Origin: Zoroaster sp. YZ-2022
Taxonomy: Eukaryota; Echinodermata; Asteroidea; Forcipulatida; Zoroasteridae
Assembly (NCBI GenBank): GCA_029582265.1
Contig: CM055828.1
Location: 8,407,902 to 8,471,901 of the forward strand
Direction of reading: 5' to 3'
DNA: 64,000 bases
Under the pieces are notes generated by a model that did not search any database, was not told the DNA's origin, and worked only from the letters and a program-made list of their open reading frames with translations. A program made the translations under genes and the position numbers. This document shows positions 12,001 through 25,000 of this stretch, one piece after another. Numbering within the stretch: the stretch's first letter is position 1; every line of letters starts with the position of its first letter.

Positions 12001-15000
12001 CAAATTTTACGGGCAGAATGCACGCGATCTCGGAACACTTTGCGAAAGGCTGGGCGGGCGAGAGTGGTTCATTCATAAAAACCTAGGCTTTCGCACGTAG
12101 TTCAGATTGCTATTTTATGTACATTGTTGGATAGCTGAAACTATAAGCTTTCGAATGAGCTATTACATGTAAGATTTCGACGGGCAAAAGTAGTAGAATT
12201 TTTGAGATTAAAATGTTGATGTTTTTTGTTGCAGGCGATGCGCTGTGCGTGTGGAGGGCTTCAGTCAAGCACGTACAAACTGAAAACCCTAATATTATTA
12301 TTTTATTTTGTAAAATGTTTTGAAAATTTCATGAAAGTGAGATATCCCAGAATAATGGGTTTTATGCCAAAAGTGTCTGCTTGGGCAAGGTTACCTAATT
12401 ACTAAGTTTTAGGTTATAATAATTAGCAAATCAAAAGTTGAAAAAAAGAAAAATCGCTCCCTAAGGCTTATCGCAAATAGCAGCTGCAAGGAATTGTGGG
12501 ATGTCTGTGGGCACAACAGTGCCACTGCGTGCTGTGCGGACAAACAAAATATTATTGACGTCACAAAAGCTGCGCCAAACAGATGCCCCAAATTGTATCC
12601 CTGTATGCTTTGCGGCAGTTGCTTCAGTGCTATTAGCGATAAACCTTATTTTTGTACATGTGGGGCTAGGGCCAAGGATACGGAGGGAGTCCAGTGTATT
12701 GGCCCTAGAATGGGGCTAGGTGTAATTAGGGTTTTCAGTTTGTACATGCTTGACCGAAGCCCACCACACGTACAGCGCATCGCCCGCAACAAAAAACATC
12801 AAAATTTTAAATCAATTTTTTTTTACTACTTTTACCTGTCAAAATCTTACATGTAATAGCTCATTGGAAAGCTTATAGTTTCAGCTATCCAACAATGTAC
12901 ATAAAATAGCAATCGAAAGTACGTGCGAAAGCCTAGGTTTTTATGAATGAACCACTCTTGTCCTGCCCAGCCTTTCACGAAGTGTTCCGAGATCGGGCGC
13001 ATTCGGCGCGTAAAATTTGCCGCACTCTGCTGAGGGCATCCACTTCGGAGCTGTCTCCGTGCCCGAGTACATTGTGATTGACATGAAAACGGGTTTCCCT
13101 ATTGAGTCAAAGGGCTCCTTTACATACCCATGCTTGCTCGATCTCCATAACTACTCTACAACCGAAGTTACGAAGAGATAAAAAGTAAACACCATTTTTT
13201 CGAGGTGAAATCTTCAAGTTGAGCGGTGTCTGAATGAATTTTACACCTCTTTTCTATCATATGTGAAAGTTTTGAGCCGTAATTTTGTTTAGTTTTGAGC
13301 GGAGAGTGTATTTTTTACACCCTTTCAAAAGCTCTTATGAGGGAAACGAGCACGAACGCTGTGCGTGTGTATCACGGTGTGTGTAGGCTGATTCAACGGT
13401 TTTGGTGTCATTAGGGATGTACACAGTGTATGGACAGTCGTGCTTCATTGAATGCTGTATATTTGATTAAATAAAACAGGATTCCTCAAAAAATACTCGT
13501 CCGATTTTCTTGATTTAAAAACCATTGTATTTCTTTCATCAAGACCTTTAATTTGATATAAATATTGAGCATATTGGTTTAGGAATAATTTTTCACCTGA
13601 AAACCCTAGTGTAATGTAGTCAACTCGCCCCCTGGCAAACTCGCCCCATGTTGGTACAAACTGGCAACTTGCTCCCCCCCCCCATCCCCCGGCAAACTCA
13701 CTCTCCAGCAAACTTGCCTCCTGACGAACTCGCCCCTCATAAATTTTTGACGCATATCACGCTATTAAGACTGGTTGAATATGAGAGTAATTAAACCAGA
13801 AATTATTTTAAAGGTAGTAGGACTGTGCAGAATAAACGAATATTTGAATATTCGATCGATGGCTTGAATTTTCCAGTTCGAAAATTCGCAGAAAATAAAG
13901 TTTACACTGAATTTTTTTTTCTCTTATTGGAGTTTCCATCATTACCCCCATTATCCTCTCGTCTACATTTGGTCGCCACCTGGCAAGCCCATCCTATTCG
14001 CAATGTTATTTGCATGATGTAGGCCAGGCTACATGTACATGTATACATATCAGCCCTTATCTTACTGATGTATCAAGTTTCAAGCCAAATCCTTTCATGT
14101 TTTTGCCAGGCCAGACAGTGGTTTCAATTCTAACAATGGGGCTGTTAATCACCATCTACAAAGCCCTTACTAGTGGATAAGAATATTGATTCCAGGGGAA
14201 TAAAAAAAAGGAAATATTTTTTTGGGAAAGAATGTCATATCCGACCGCCACTTTTTCAGGGTTTTAAAAAAAAATGTTTGCAGCCACTAACCAGTTAAAA
14301 AATGATTTTATAGATTTTTGGGGTTACAGAAAGTGAAAACTATCTTTAAAATCCACTTTTATAATAGTTTTCGGACTTTATTTCCCTTCTAAAAAAAATA
14401 TTCCCCTTTAGAAAATAGAAGGACCCTATTACAGTAGCCACTGTGCATGTACAATGACCGTGTTGGTCACTAACGGGGGAGTTGACATGATCAAACTGAC
14501 ATGACATGAGGAAATCATCGTATACCAAAATGCCTGATTTTTCAGGAAATAAATATCCTGGAATAATTTGAAGTATATGTCCATCATCATCCATATGTTC
14601 TCCACCGTAGGTAAGATTACATTATTGGTTATATTGAATGAGAAAAAGTGGCGGTCTGATACGACATTCTACTCTTTTTGGGGGGGCAAGAATTTATTCC
14701 TGATGTACTATTTATCATACAAAGAGAATATTTATGTACAGAAAATTAATGAATAATATTTATTGAAAGGAAAAATTCAAGGGTAAATATTTATCATAGT
14801 CCTTGCCGAAAACTTGATAAATTCATTAGAAGAGAATGACTGTACATGTGATTGGGAATTTCCAAAAGGACTCAATGTATTTTTCCCATTGTGCCTATAA
14901 TGGATACCACCATATTTACTGCTTGATTTAAATTTCACAATATCTTGGGCTCTGCCAAAATGTTGATAAAAATATGGTGATTGATAAAAGCTTTCCGGCG

Positions 15001-18000
15001 GTCTGTTAATTATATCCTGCCTATTTCTTCCTGAAGGCACTCCATTGCCCCTACCACAAAGACCCCTTTTACCCACCGACTGCACTGCTGCTACAAGCTT
15101 CTTGTGTATCATGAATGGTGCATGCACACTGCACAGCCCATCCATGATTGTGAAAATGTTATACAAAGATCTATGAGTTACATGTATGTGATTCAGATTG
15201 AGAACAATTAACAAGCCCGCCAATATTCTAGTCCAATGTCTGTCGGAACACGATGAGCAGTTTTGAATTTTGTGCCAAAAATTCAGATTCGACCTGGATG
15301 ATTCTTAATTTTTTCATTGGTCGAAAGCCAACATGGATTGGACCATTGGTATTTATGGGGATAATCCTTATTGTCAAGTTGAAAGCTTAAAATGGACTTT
15401 AACTCTCCTATGGTTTGACCTTTTAAAACCTTTCAAAATCTGCTTACTGGCAAAATGGCTGTCAATAATTATGAACCCTTTAAAACACTCCAGAATTTGT
15501 TGCTACTGAACAACCACACCTTTGAAAGGTATTGAAACATTTCAACACCAGTTTGTTCAGAGAGTTGTTTCACCTTTCGAAACCTTTCATAAGTCCCTTT
15601 TGTCAGACAGTTTTCTCACCTTTCAAAACCCTTCAGTCCAGCAAACTTGAAAGGTTTTGAAAGGTCTGACAATTCTATGGCAACTGCACTGTACATAGGA
15701 GGGTTAAACCATGTGATAAATGGATTTCATGGTTTTAACAAATAATAATAATAATAATAATACAGAAGATTTATAACGCGCGCATATCCACCAAGAAGTG
15801 CTCAAGGCGCTTTACAGTAAACAAGAAATCATACAATAGCATAACAATACAATAGCAAATGCAATATAATACTAAACAAAAGATTAAAAAAATGCATAAA
15901 TGAATGTCAATAGTCCTTATAGGCAATACATATAAGATGAGTTTTTAAAATCTTCTTGAAGGAGTCAACAGATTGAGATTCACGAATGTACAGAGGTAAA
16001 TCATTCCAAAGGTGTGGAGCCACAACTTCAAAAGATCTGTCACCCAAAGAATGTTTTGACTTTTGTTCAGCCAGCAGAAATTTCAAATAGAAATATATGC
16101 TTTGGGAAAGGAAAACCATTGGCCATACGCTTAAAAAAGGAAGAAGTTAAAATATTAGATACTGTCTAAGCTCACATTTTTGATCATCCCTATAATTATA
16201 AATGAGTAATCCACCTCTGGTTTTCTTTTCGCAACACATGTCTGCATTAAATAAATGCTGATCGGGCATCACGGACCGCACCTTTGCTGTGAACCACCGT
16301 TCAGATAATTTTGCCACTTACAAGGCGCTGCGACACAGTAACTGACTTCAGAACTTGGTTCAAACATGAATCCAGTTCGCCTCGTTCACATTTAAAAAAA
16401 ATATATATATTTAAAAAAAATTATATATATTTTAAAAAAAAAAAATTGTATTTTGTATTTATTTATTTTTCCCCGTGGACCGATTATATGATGTCGCCGA
16501 GGCACGAGCGGGGTTGAGTTTGTCGGGGGTTGAATTTGTCAGGGAGCGACTTTGTGAGGGGGCAAGTTTGTACCGACAGTGGACGAGTTTGCTTCTCTTC
16601 AACCAGGAGTATAAATGGGTACCTGTGAGGGTAGAGGTTGATATTGTGTTTGAAAAAGCCTCCGGAGTGCTATTGTAGCTCAGGGCTGTGTACTCCCCTG
16701 GGAGCTGAGCGAGTTTACCAGAATGATATTGACCCAGTGATGTATTAAAGCGCATTGAGACATGTGAAATGTGCTATATAATAATTATTAAGTACAAGGT
16801 GCCAAGTGTATAAGTTAAACCTGCTTTCCCTCAACTGAATACCTACTCGACCGTTGTTCGCGGTCAGTACTTGAATTGTTCACTGCCAATCAGTTAGGGG
16901 AAAGACCTTTTAACCCTCCTACTTTTGGTACCTTTTTCATACAAGTTGATGCACCATTTGAAACCATTCGCTTTTGTGGTTTTGAATGGTGAAATAACTG
17001 TACAGTATTGATTCCCCCAAATGGTTTTGAATGGTACAGGTCAGCTAATACAAAACCTTGTTTGGATCTTTCCAAATGGTAGTACAGCTAATACAAAACC
17101 TTGTTTGGATACTTCTAAGTGGTGAATCAATGGACCCTCTATGCATTTGAATGAATTTGAATGGTAGTAAAGCTTGCTACCAACACTGTTCAAATGGTAT
17201 CACCATGTGTGTACAAAACCAATGGACATTTTGGTAAGTGGAAATTGTGAATGGTTTCAAACGGTCAAACAGTAGGAGGGTTAAAAGACCTGTCATGTTG
17301 TGTCCATCTTTTAGTTTTCTAATACACAAGTGAATGGCAATCATACCGAGGCTTTTGTCCAAAATGGAATGGTGCCTTTCAAGTTGTGGTTTTCTTTACA
17401 CTCAATTGCTATTTGGTTGTCAGGGAACCAGTCAAATATGGCTGCAGTGCAGTTAGGGTCCGTAACCCACAGTTTAAATTATTATTATTGTTCTGTGGTC
17501 ATTCTGTCCCAACAGGCGAGATTTCTACAAGATCCTCGGCGTTCCAAAATCAGCCACAAAGAACCAAATCAAGAAGGCTTACCGCAAGCTGGCCATGTTG
17601 TACCATCCGGATAAGAATCCGGACAATGAGGAAGCAGAGGAGAAGTTTAAGGACCTCGGGGCGGCGTATGAGGTAAGAGCTCTGGGGCAGGGTTTGCTTG
17701 GGCCAAAACAAAAAAATGTTGTGTTTCTTGTAACCCGACTAACCCAATAATATTCGTGAAAGGTGGAGTCATATGTTTTATTATCTTTTTTCTGGATTTT
17801 TTTGTTCTAGGTGTGTATTTTGTAAACTCGGTATTGTATAAACAAAAGAATTAAGAAACAAACCAATTGATTTCATGATCATGTATTTTTAAACACATCC
17901 ATGTATACACACTTATGTACATGTACATATGCATGAAATCATGCATGCATGAAATCCATATAAAAATTATTAAAAATGATTATTGTTAGAATCTTTGTCC

Positions 18001-18978
18001 AACAATGAGTAAGTGCCTAAATGAAGTGATGACACAATGGTTTTACTTAGTACAATGTGTCATATTAAGCCTTTCTTTTGCTAAAAATCTCAATGTTCTG
18101 ATGAAAACTAAAATTTCCAGAAATTACTGGTAAAGTAGCAAAAAAACCTGTGGGCAATACATCTTTAACGCTCTCCACGGCATTGTCTCCAGAAACAATG
18201 GATTTGGACCATTTATGATGTTCATGTTGTATACCAGAGAATCATGCCCGAAGCCCATAATTCTCATAGAGAAGCGGTGCATTCCGGGAGATGTGCGGTA
18301 ACCTTACACACGTGTTAAATACATTCTGCAGTATCTATTGTATGTAGAACACAAACGGGGACCAATTTCAGGAAACACATTTTGCATGGCAAATCCTTAG
18401 GCAGAAATATTGTTGTGTGTATGGTAACCCTCCTACTGTTGCTGCACTTTAGTGGGAAGTTGCTGTAGAGGTCAAAACCAGTCAACTGCCTGTTTTGACT
18501 GTTGACCCAAATGTGTACACAGAGGTATTTTTGACTGGTTTTTACTGTCATTTTGACCACCCTGAACAATACAAGACAATGCTTTTACCAGTCAAAAACA
18601 GTCAACTCATTTTGACCTACAGGGGTGTCGTGGCCGAGCGGTCTAGCTTACCGGATTCAAGTTCTGGTGTTAGCAACATAATGTGGGTTCAAATCACGGC
18701 CGTGACACTTGTGTCCTTGAGCAAGACACTTAATCATAATTGCTTCTCTCCACCCAGGGGTTAAATGGGTACCTGTGAAGGCAGAGTTGGTTTGCTCTAT
18801 ATGCGCTAGAAATGGCAGCAATTGAGCTGTATACTCCCCAGGGAGCTGAGATGGTTTCAGGAATGATTTATGAGCCTTATGAGCAGGGATAATAATATAA
18901 TGCGCCTTGAGCACCACTTAGTTGGTGGATACGTGCGCTATATAAATCCACACATTATTATTATTATTATTATTATTA

Positions 18979-19012
<34 letters not shown>

Positions 19013-22000
19013 CGTAAGGTTTGACAGTGTTTGACTTTTAAGTGCACTAGATACACCTTGGCAAGTTTTTTAACATTTTGATTGATTTTGACCCTTGTAG
19101 TAGTAGTACGAGGGTAGCCTTCACCAGATACATGTATCAGTCATACCTGTAGATGTACAGTTCATGTTATTACAGTGAAAACGGGCCATTCACTTCCTAT
19201 ACAACCAACTGTCACAAACTTGTTATTCATTTTTGGTTAAAGATGTGCATGTATTGTCTGTGTTTTTTGCTATTCTACCAACGTTTTTTTTGGTTTTATC
19301 AGAACATTGATTACATGTGTACACAGAAAGGACAACAAAAACATGTACTTTTGAAGTACATGTAAGCAGTAGGAGGGTTAATGCGAATTATGAATAGCAG
19401 AGCTTGAGTTTTGATGAGCAAATTGTGAATTTTGTTTTCGTAGCATTTTTCTGTGATGTACTTGTGAGCAAATATTTTCACACTATTGTGAAACCTTACA
19501 GACCAGGTGCTAAATTATAATTATTCAGTATTTGTGTAGCAGTCACTTTGTATTGTGATTCTTGGATGCACTATACATATATGTACTGTAGGCAAACGGC
19601 AGTAATATGGAAATAATAACCATATGTTGGCAATTGCAATATTCATAAGACTGACAGCATGATGTACATTGTATCTTCAGCTTCTTGTATAATATCTTTC
19701 CCAAGGAAAGAAATTAACTAAATAAATAATCTGTTATTTGAGAAACATTTGAAATGTTATGCTATTGATAACTGAATTTTAGTTTTTGATTGTTTTGTTT
19801 TTGTTCTGAATATTTTCCCTTGAATAATGATTTTAATTAAATACAAAATTGAACACATTTAAATTTTGAAATTCATGGTTAAATGTACTGTAACACGGAA
19901 CAAAAAACAAATTGGAATAAATTGTCTAGTTCAAACATACACCAACAAGTAAAATACTTGTAAATTAAATTTAGAGACTGTATGTACATTATTTTTTACT
20001 TTGAAATTTGAAATATGAAAAATACTTAGAAATAATAGGTATAATTTTGGGGCCATTACTGGGGTAGTATACTGTTCAAAGGGCAATTTGTTTTTTCCCT
20101 AATAGCGTGCACTTCCTTTCAGTCTTTTCTGAATTCGAGACAATATATACCGTGAGTTAAGAAAAAAAATATATATGTTGTTTCTTTATGACATATCCTC
20201 ACTGGCCTGGGATTTCATTCTTGTAGAGGCAAGGGCACTTTTCCTGAGTAAAGGGCACTTCCATTATCAGACTGTCAACGGGAACATTTATGAAGTGGCT
20301 CCAAGGCTGTGATGCGGGCAACAGCATCTATGAAATTCCTGGCCTGATATCCTCTCTAAACATAAGGGGAAATGTAAATTATTATTTGCCGAGATCCTCT
20401 CTTGAATGGGAAGGCACAACATTGATGATTATCTGATTACAAAATCAAGAAATGTTTATCGGAGAATCAACGTAATGTGTAGTTACCAGTCACCCTCTGA
20501 ATGATGATTCTGTCTGAAGTGCTTCTCATTCCAGAGAAAACATAGTCTACAAAATAAGTCTACAAAACTTACAAAAACTCGCCGTCTGCAACATTTTGCT
20601 CTAGGTTGTTTCATAATATTGTGTATGCTTTTGTCATGACTTTGACTCTGCATTGAGCTGAATCTTTCACAGGTTGGTTGTTTAATGATTCAAAGAGAGT
20701 AAGCATACTCATAGAGGCCGTTTTGCCAACATTACCAATGTTGTACCTTCCCTTCAATGTACATCTTGATTCAAAGAGAGTAAGCATACTCATAGAGGCA
20801 GTTTTGCCAACATTACCAATGTTGTACCTTCCCTTCAATGTATATATGTATCTTGATTCAAAGAGAGCAAGCATACTCATAGAAGCAGTTTTGTCTCCAC
20901 CCAGGGGTAAATGGGTACCTGTGAGGGCAGAGTTGGTTGTTGTGTTTGATTAGCCCTGTATACTCCCCAGGGAGCTGAGATGGTTTCAGGAATGATTTAT
21001 GAGCCTGATGAGCAGGGGTAATAATATAATGCGCCTTGAGCACCAGTTTGGTGGATACGTGTGCTATATAAGTCCACATCATTATTATTATTATTACCAA
21101 TGTAGTACCTTCCCTTCAATGTATGTCTTGATTCAAAGAGAGTAAGCATACTCATAGAAACAGTTTTGTCAACATTACCGATGTCGTACCTTCCCTTCAA
21201 TGTATATCTTGATTCAAAGAGAGTAAGCATACTCATAGAAGCAGTTTTGTCAACATTACCGATGTTGTTGTACCTTCCCTTCAATGTATATTTTGATTCA
21301 AAGAGAGTAAGCATACTCAGAAGCAGTTTTGTCAACATTACCGATGTACCTTCCCTTCTATATCTTGATTCAAAGAGAGTAAGCATATATTCATAGATGC
21401 AGTTTTGTCAATATTACCAATGCTGTACCTTACCTTTAATGTATGTCATGATTCACAGACAGAACGATTTCGTTCAAAAATTTTGCAGAGCAAAACTGCG
21501 ATGCAAAAAATGAATTTGCATAGCAAAATAATTTTTTTGTATAGCAATCTGTGAATTTTGTGTAGCAAATTTAAAAATGCTTAAAATTACAGTATGTAGT
21601 ATACATAGGTAAAGGTGTTTTTTTTTTTTTTTAAGGCTTTACTGTCGTTTGGTTCATAATATGAATTTCCAAATTTTACCAGAAATAATAATTTTTAGTG
21701 TCCGGAAATTGAGCCACAGGTGGTAAAAAACGAAGTTAGTCCTCCGTCCATTTTCTTTTTTGTTTACATTATTATATCGATCGCTAAAACAGAGACAATA
21801 TCACGAAAACAAATTACCGACTGCGACATGTTCTTGTGCTTTTCAAAGTGAATTTCAAAGTGTAACGTTACTTTGTGGTATGATCAAGCGTGATTTTGAT
21901 TATTAAAAATTCGTCAGGAAAATGAGTGGTTGAAAGCGTGATCATATTGTGTGCCGAAATGATTCTAAATCTCACCACTACATATATAAGTGAATGCTCA

Positions 22001-25000
22001 TTTTGTTAATTTTCAAAAACTTTTATTATAAAACGAAGTTAGTAACGTTTCTAGAGTTCCTCTGTTGAATACAGCCGTAGTGAACACGGTACTATTGTGT
22101 ATAGGGGGTGGCTCAATTGCTCAATGTTCAAACCCCCAAACTCAGGAGAAGAAAAAATAAACATGTGCGAAGCTATAAAAAAAACTGGGCGGTTGTTGCG
22201 TGTTTTCCATTTCGCCCGTAGTTAATTCATCAGCAGAAAAATATTGCATGCACATAGAATTTTAGGCATTGCGGATAAAACCTTTACAGATTGCTGGGAA
22301 ATAAAGTTGCATGTACGGATGCACATAGGTAAAACAAGTGCACGTGTTTACTGTTGCATCAACACCGTCGCGTCGGTGTGAAGTCATCGTTGACCATGTA
22401 CGTCGCACGGACGTACCCCCCAGCGTGGTCTGGACACACGGAAACAAACCCAGTCGGGACGGATAGCTTGATATTTTTTGGTTGGAAATATACATGTAAA
22501 CGTTTTTTCGGGAAAGGTTTGTGAATATGATTTCAAAAATGTTTATAAATCTGTCGAAATTTGTTTTGCAAAATCTGCGATGCATTGTTTGAAATTCCAT
22601 CGCAGATTGTCCAAATTACGTCGCATTTTTCGATGCGATACAGGGGAAATCGTTCACTGAAAGAGAGTAAGCATACTCATAGAAGCAGTTTTGTCAATAT
22701 TACCAATGATGTACATATTACATTCACTTTAAATGTACACACATACACATAAATACATGTACTACACTTGCAATGTTAAGTGTATGGGAACTGTGTTCAC
22801 CCAACTATACAGCACATGTACATGTACAGTACTACACAGTACAGTACACATTTACAGTTGTACTGTACATGTACTATACATGTACTGTACAGTACATGTC
22901 AGTATTTTTATGTGAGCCAACTGTACAATGTACATGTAATGTGCAAGTGTAAAATTTATAAATTGAATGTAAGTACATGTACATGTACATGTACATGTGT
23001 GCTATATTCAACTTCATTGATAAACACCCACACAGATGTCATCACAGTACAGCTTATGAGCTGTTGTGGCTGTCACTGATTGGTCGGCAGTTCCTGATTC
23101 AGCTATGAATAATTCAAAAGGAGGCGGGACTTGATATATGAGGGGGTGTGGCTTAGTGTTTTTCCAGCATTGATACAACATCTATGATTCATGCTTGGTA
23201 GTTTATGCTTCAGTGTAGTTGGGATATTGGAATAGTGCAAATATTTTGGTTTATTTATAGGCGATAGAAACTCATAGATAAATTTGTTTTGATTGTGTAA
23301 AATAGTAGGATATTTATTCTTTGTGTTATGTCATAAATGTATGAACAAATAATGCTAACATCTCTGGGCAATTCCTTGGTTACTCACGTTACATTTTGTG
23401 AGGTTTTGGGCCCACTCTTAATGCCATAATATATATTTTACTCATTAGTTTTTTTCACAGTAGTTGCATTATACCCAGACCTTACTCAGCACAAAATAAG
23501 AATTTCAGAAATTTGTTATATGTATGCTATATTGGCCAGAAGCTTTTCATGGCAAGGTATAAAATTGGTAATTAAAAAGTAACATTTTCAAGGTCAAGGT
23601 GCTTTCATGTTAAAGGGGGAAAAAATTCCTGTTGAAATTTACTTTATCTCCCTTTGCCTCACGTATTATTTCATTTATATTTTTTTTCTCTTTGCATCTT
23701 AAAAACTCCTTGGATCCTTAAAAAAAATAATAATTTAAAGAACCTGCTCTAGCATATTCGCAGTGAATCAATCAATAAACAGAATTTAGATATTGAATTT
23801 TTTTAAAAGCCTGTACATTATCAAATTACTCCAACATCTTTAAGATCATGTTATGATGCCATTCTCAATTTGAATGCATTTATTATTTAATAGTTCCTTC
23901 TTAAAATTGTGTTCTTTTATGTTTTTATCATCATTTGATTAGGTCTTGTCAGACGATGCTAAGAGGAAACAGTATGACCGCCATGGTGAAGAAGGAGTCA
24001 AGGAAGGACAGGGACACGGAGATCCTTTCTCAAGGTTTGTCAGAAACGGCACAAATTCTTGTATAATTGTGCTTCATTCTTGTTCCCCCCTTCTCCCAAT
24101 TCTCCCCTTTCCTCGCCCACTTTGGACACCTTCCTTGTGTTCTCCTCGTTCCTCCATCTTCCACTCCCACTTCCCAAAACACTCTTTCTCCTTCCAGTCT
24201 GTAATGTCTGTTCCTATTTTGTAAAGAAACCAATTACCTTGTGTACTGTATTATAATAATTAAATTCCCAGTTCACTTTGCAAAGATTTCATTGGTGTGA
24301 TATTCCGAGGGAACGTTTTATTTTTCACAGCTTTTTCGGTGATTTTGCGCATTTTGGATTTGGTGGCCAGCAGAGGAATCCAGAGACCCCTCGTGGCGAT
24401 GACATCACAGTGGACCTACCCGTAACGCTAGAGGAACTTTACACTGGAAACTTTGTAGAGGTGAGATTTAATTATAATAATAATGTAAATAGAGAATTAG
24501 CTGTTGAAAACTGCTTACCAACCTGAAGGAGCTGTAGTATAAATGCAAAATAGTAGTTATTGGCCTTACGTTTCGAAGCTAGCACGTTCTTTTTCAAAGG
24601 CAAAATGGATGATATACAATCATGCACACATACATAGATACAAGAGTGAGCAGAGAGTTAGTGAGGTGTGAAAGGAACACATAAGAAGAAGATGCAAGAA
24701 GCTCACTTACTGGTCCTGGGACCGGACAAAGGAGGGATTAAACATGAAGAGATGAAGGTACAGGGAGAGTTGGAGATTATCGATGAAAGAAGCAGTACAT
24801 GACTCTGCGTCTCGAAATGCAAGGCCAATAACGACTATTTTGCAATAATAACCCTCCTACTTCTGGTACCTTTTTCATACAAGTTGATGCACCATTTGAA
24901 ACCATTCGCTTTTGTGGTTTTGAATGGTGAAATAACTGTGTACAGTATTGATTTCCCCAAATGGTTTTGAATGGTAGGTCAGCTAATACAAAACCTTGTT

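Larger units (their letters stand above)
10526..12718. mobile_element. Long inverted-repeat element interrupted by the GGGTTTTCAG element
   Basis: Left arm starts TAGCCCCATTCT and carries TTGGCCCTAATCCCACAAGC, CACATGTACAAAAA and GTGATTAGGTAAGGCC. The right arm carries the inverse of each (ending AGAATGGGGCTA), with an extra 200 bp at 12440-12640. The interior also pairs (CTTGCCCAAGCAGACAC at 11310 with GTGTCTGCTTGGGCAAG). Element 11399-12291 is inserted inside. Confidence 0.75.

Noticed and set aside
11879..12100. Transposase gene in element A
   Set aside because: Only 74 codons, no catalytic motif recognised, and the frame is not clearly preserved in copy B.
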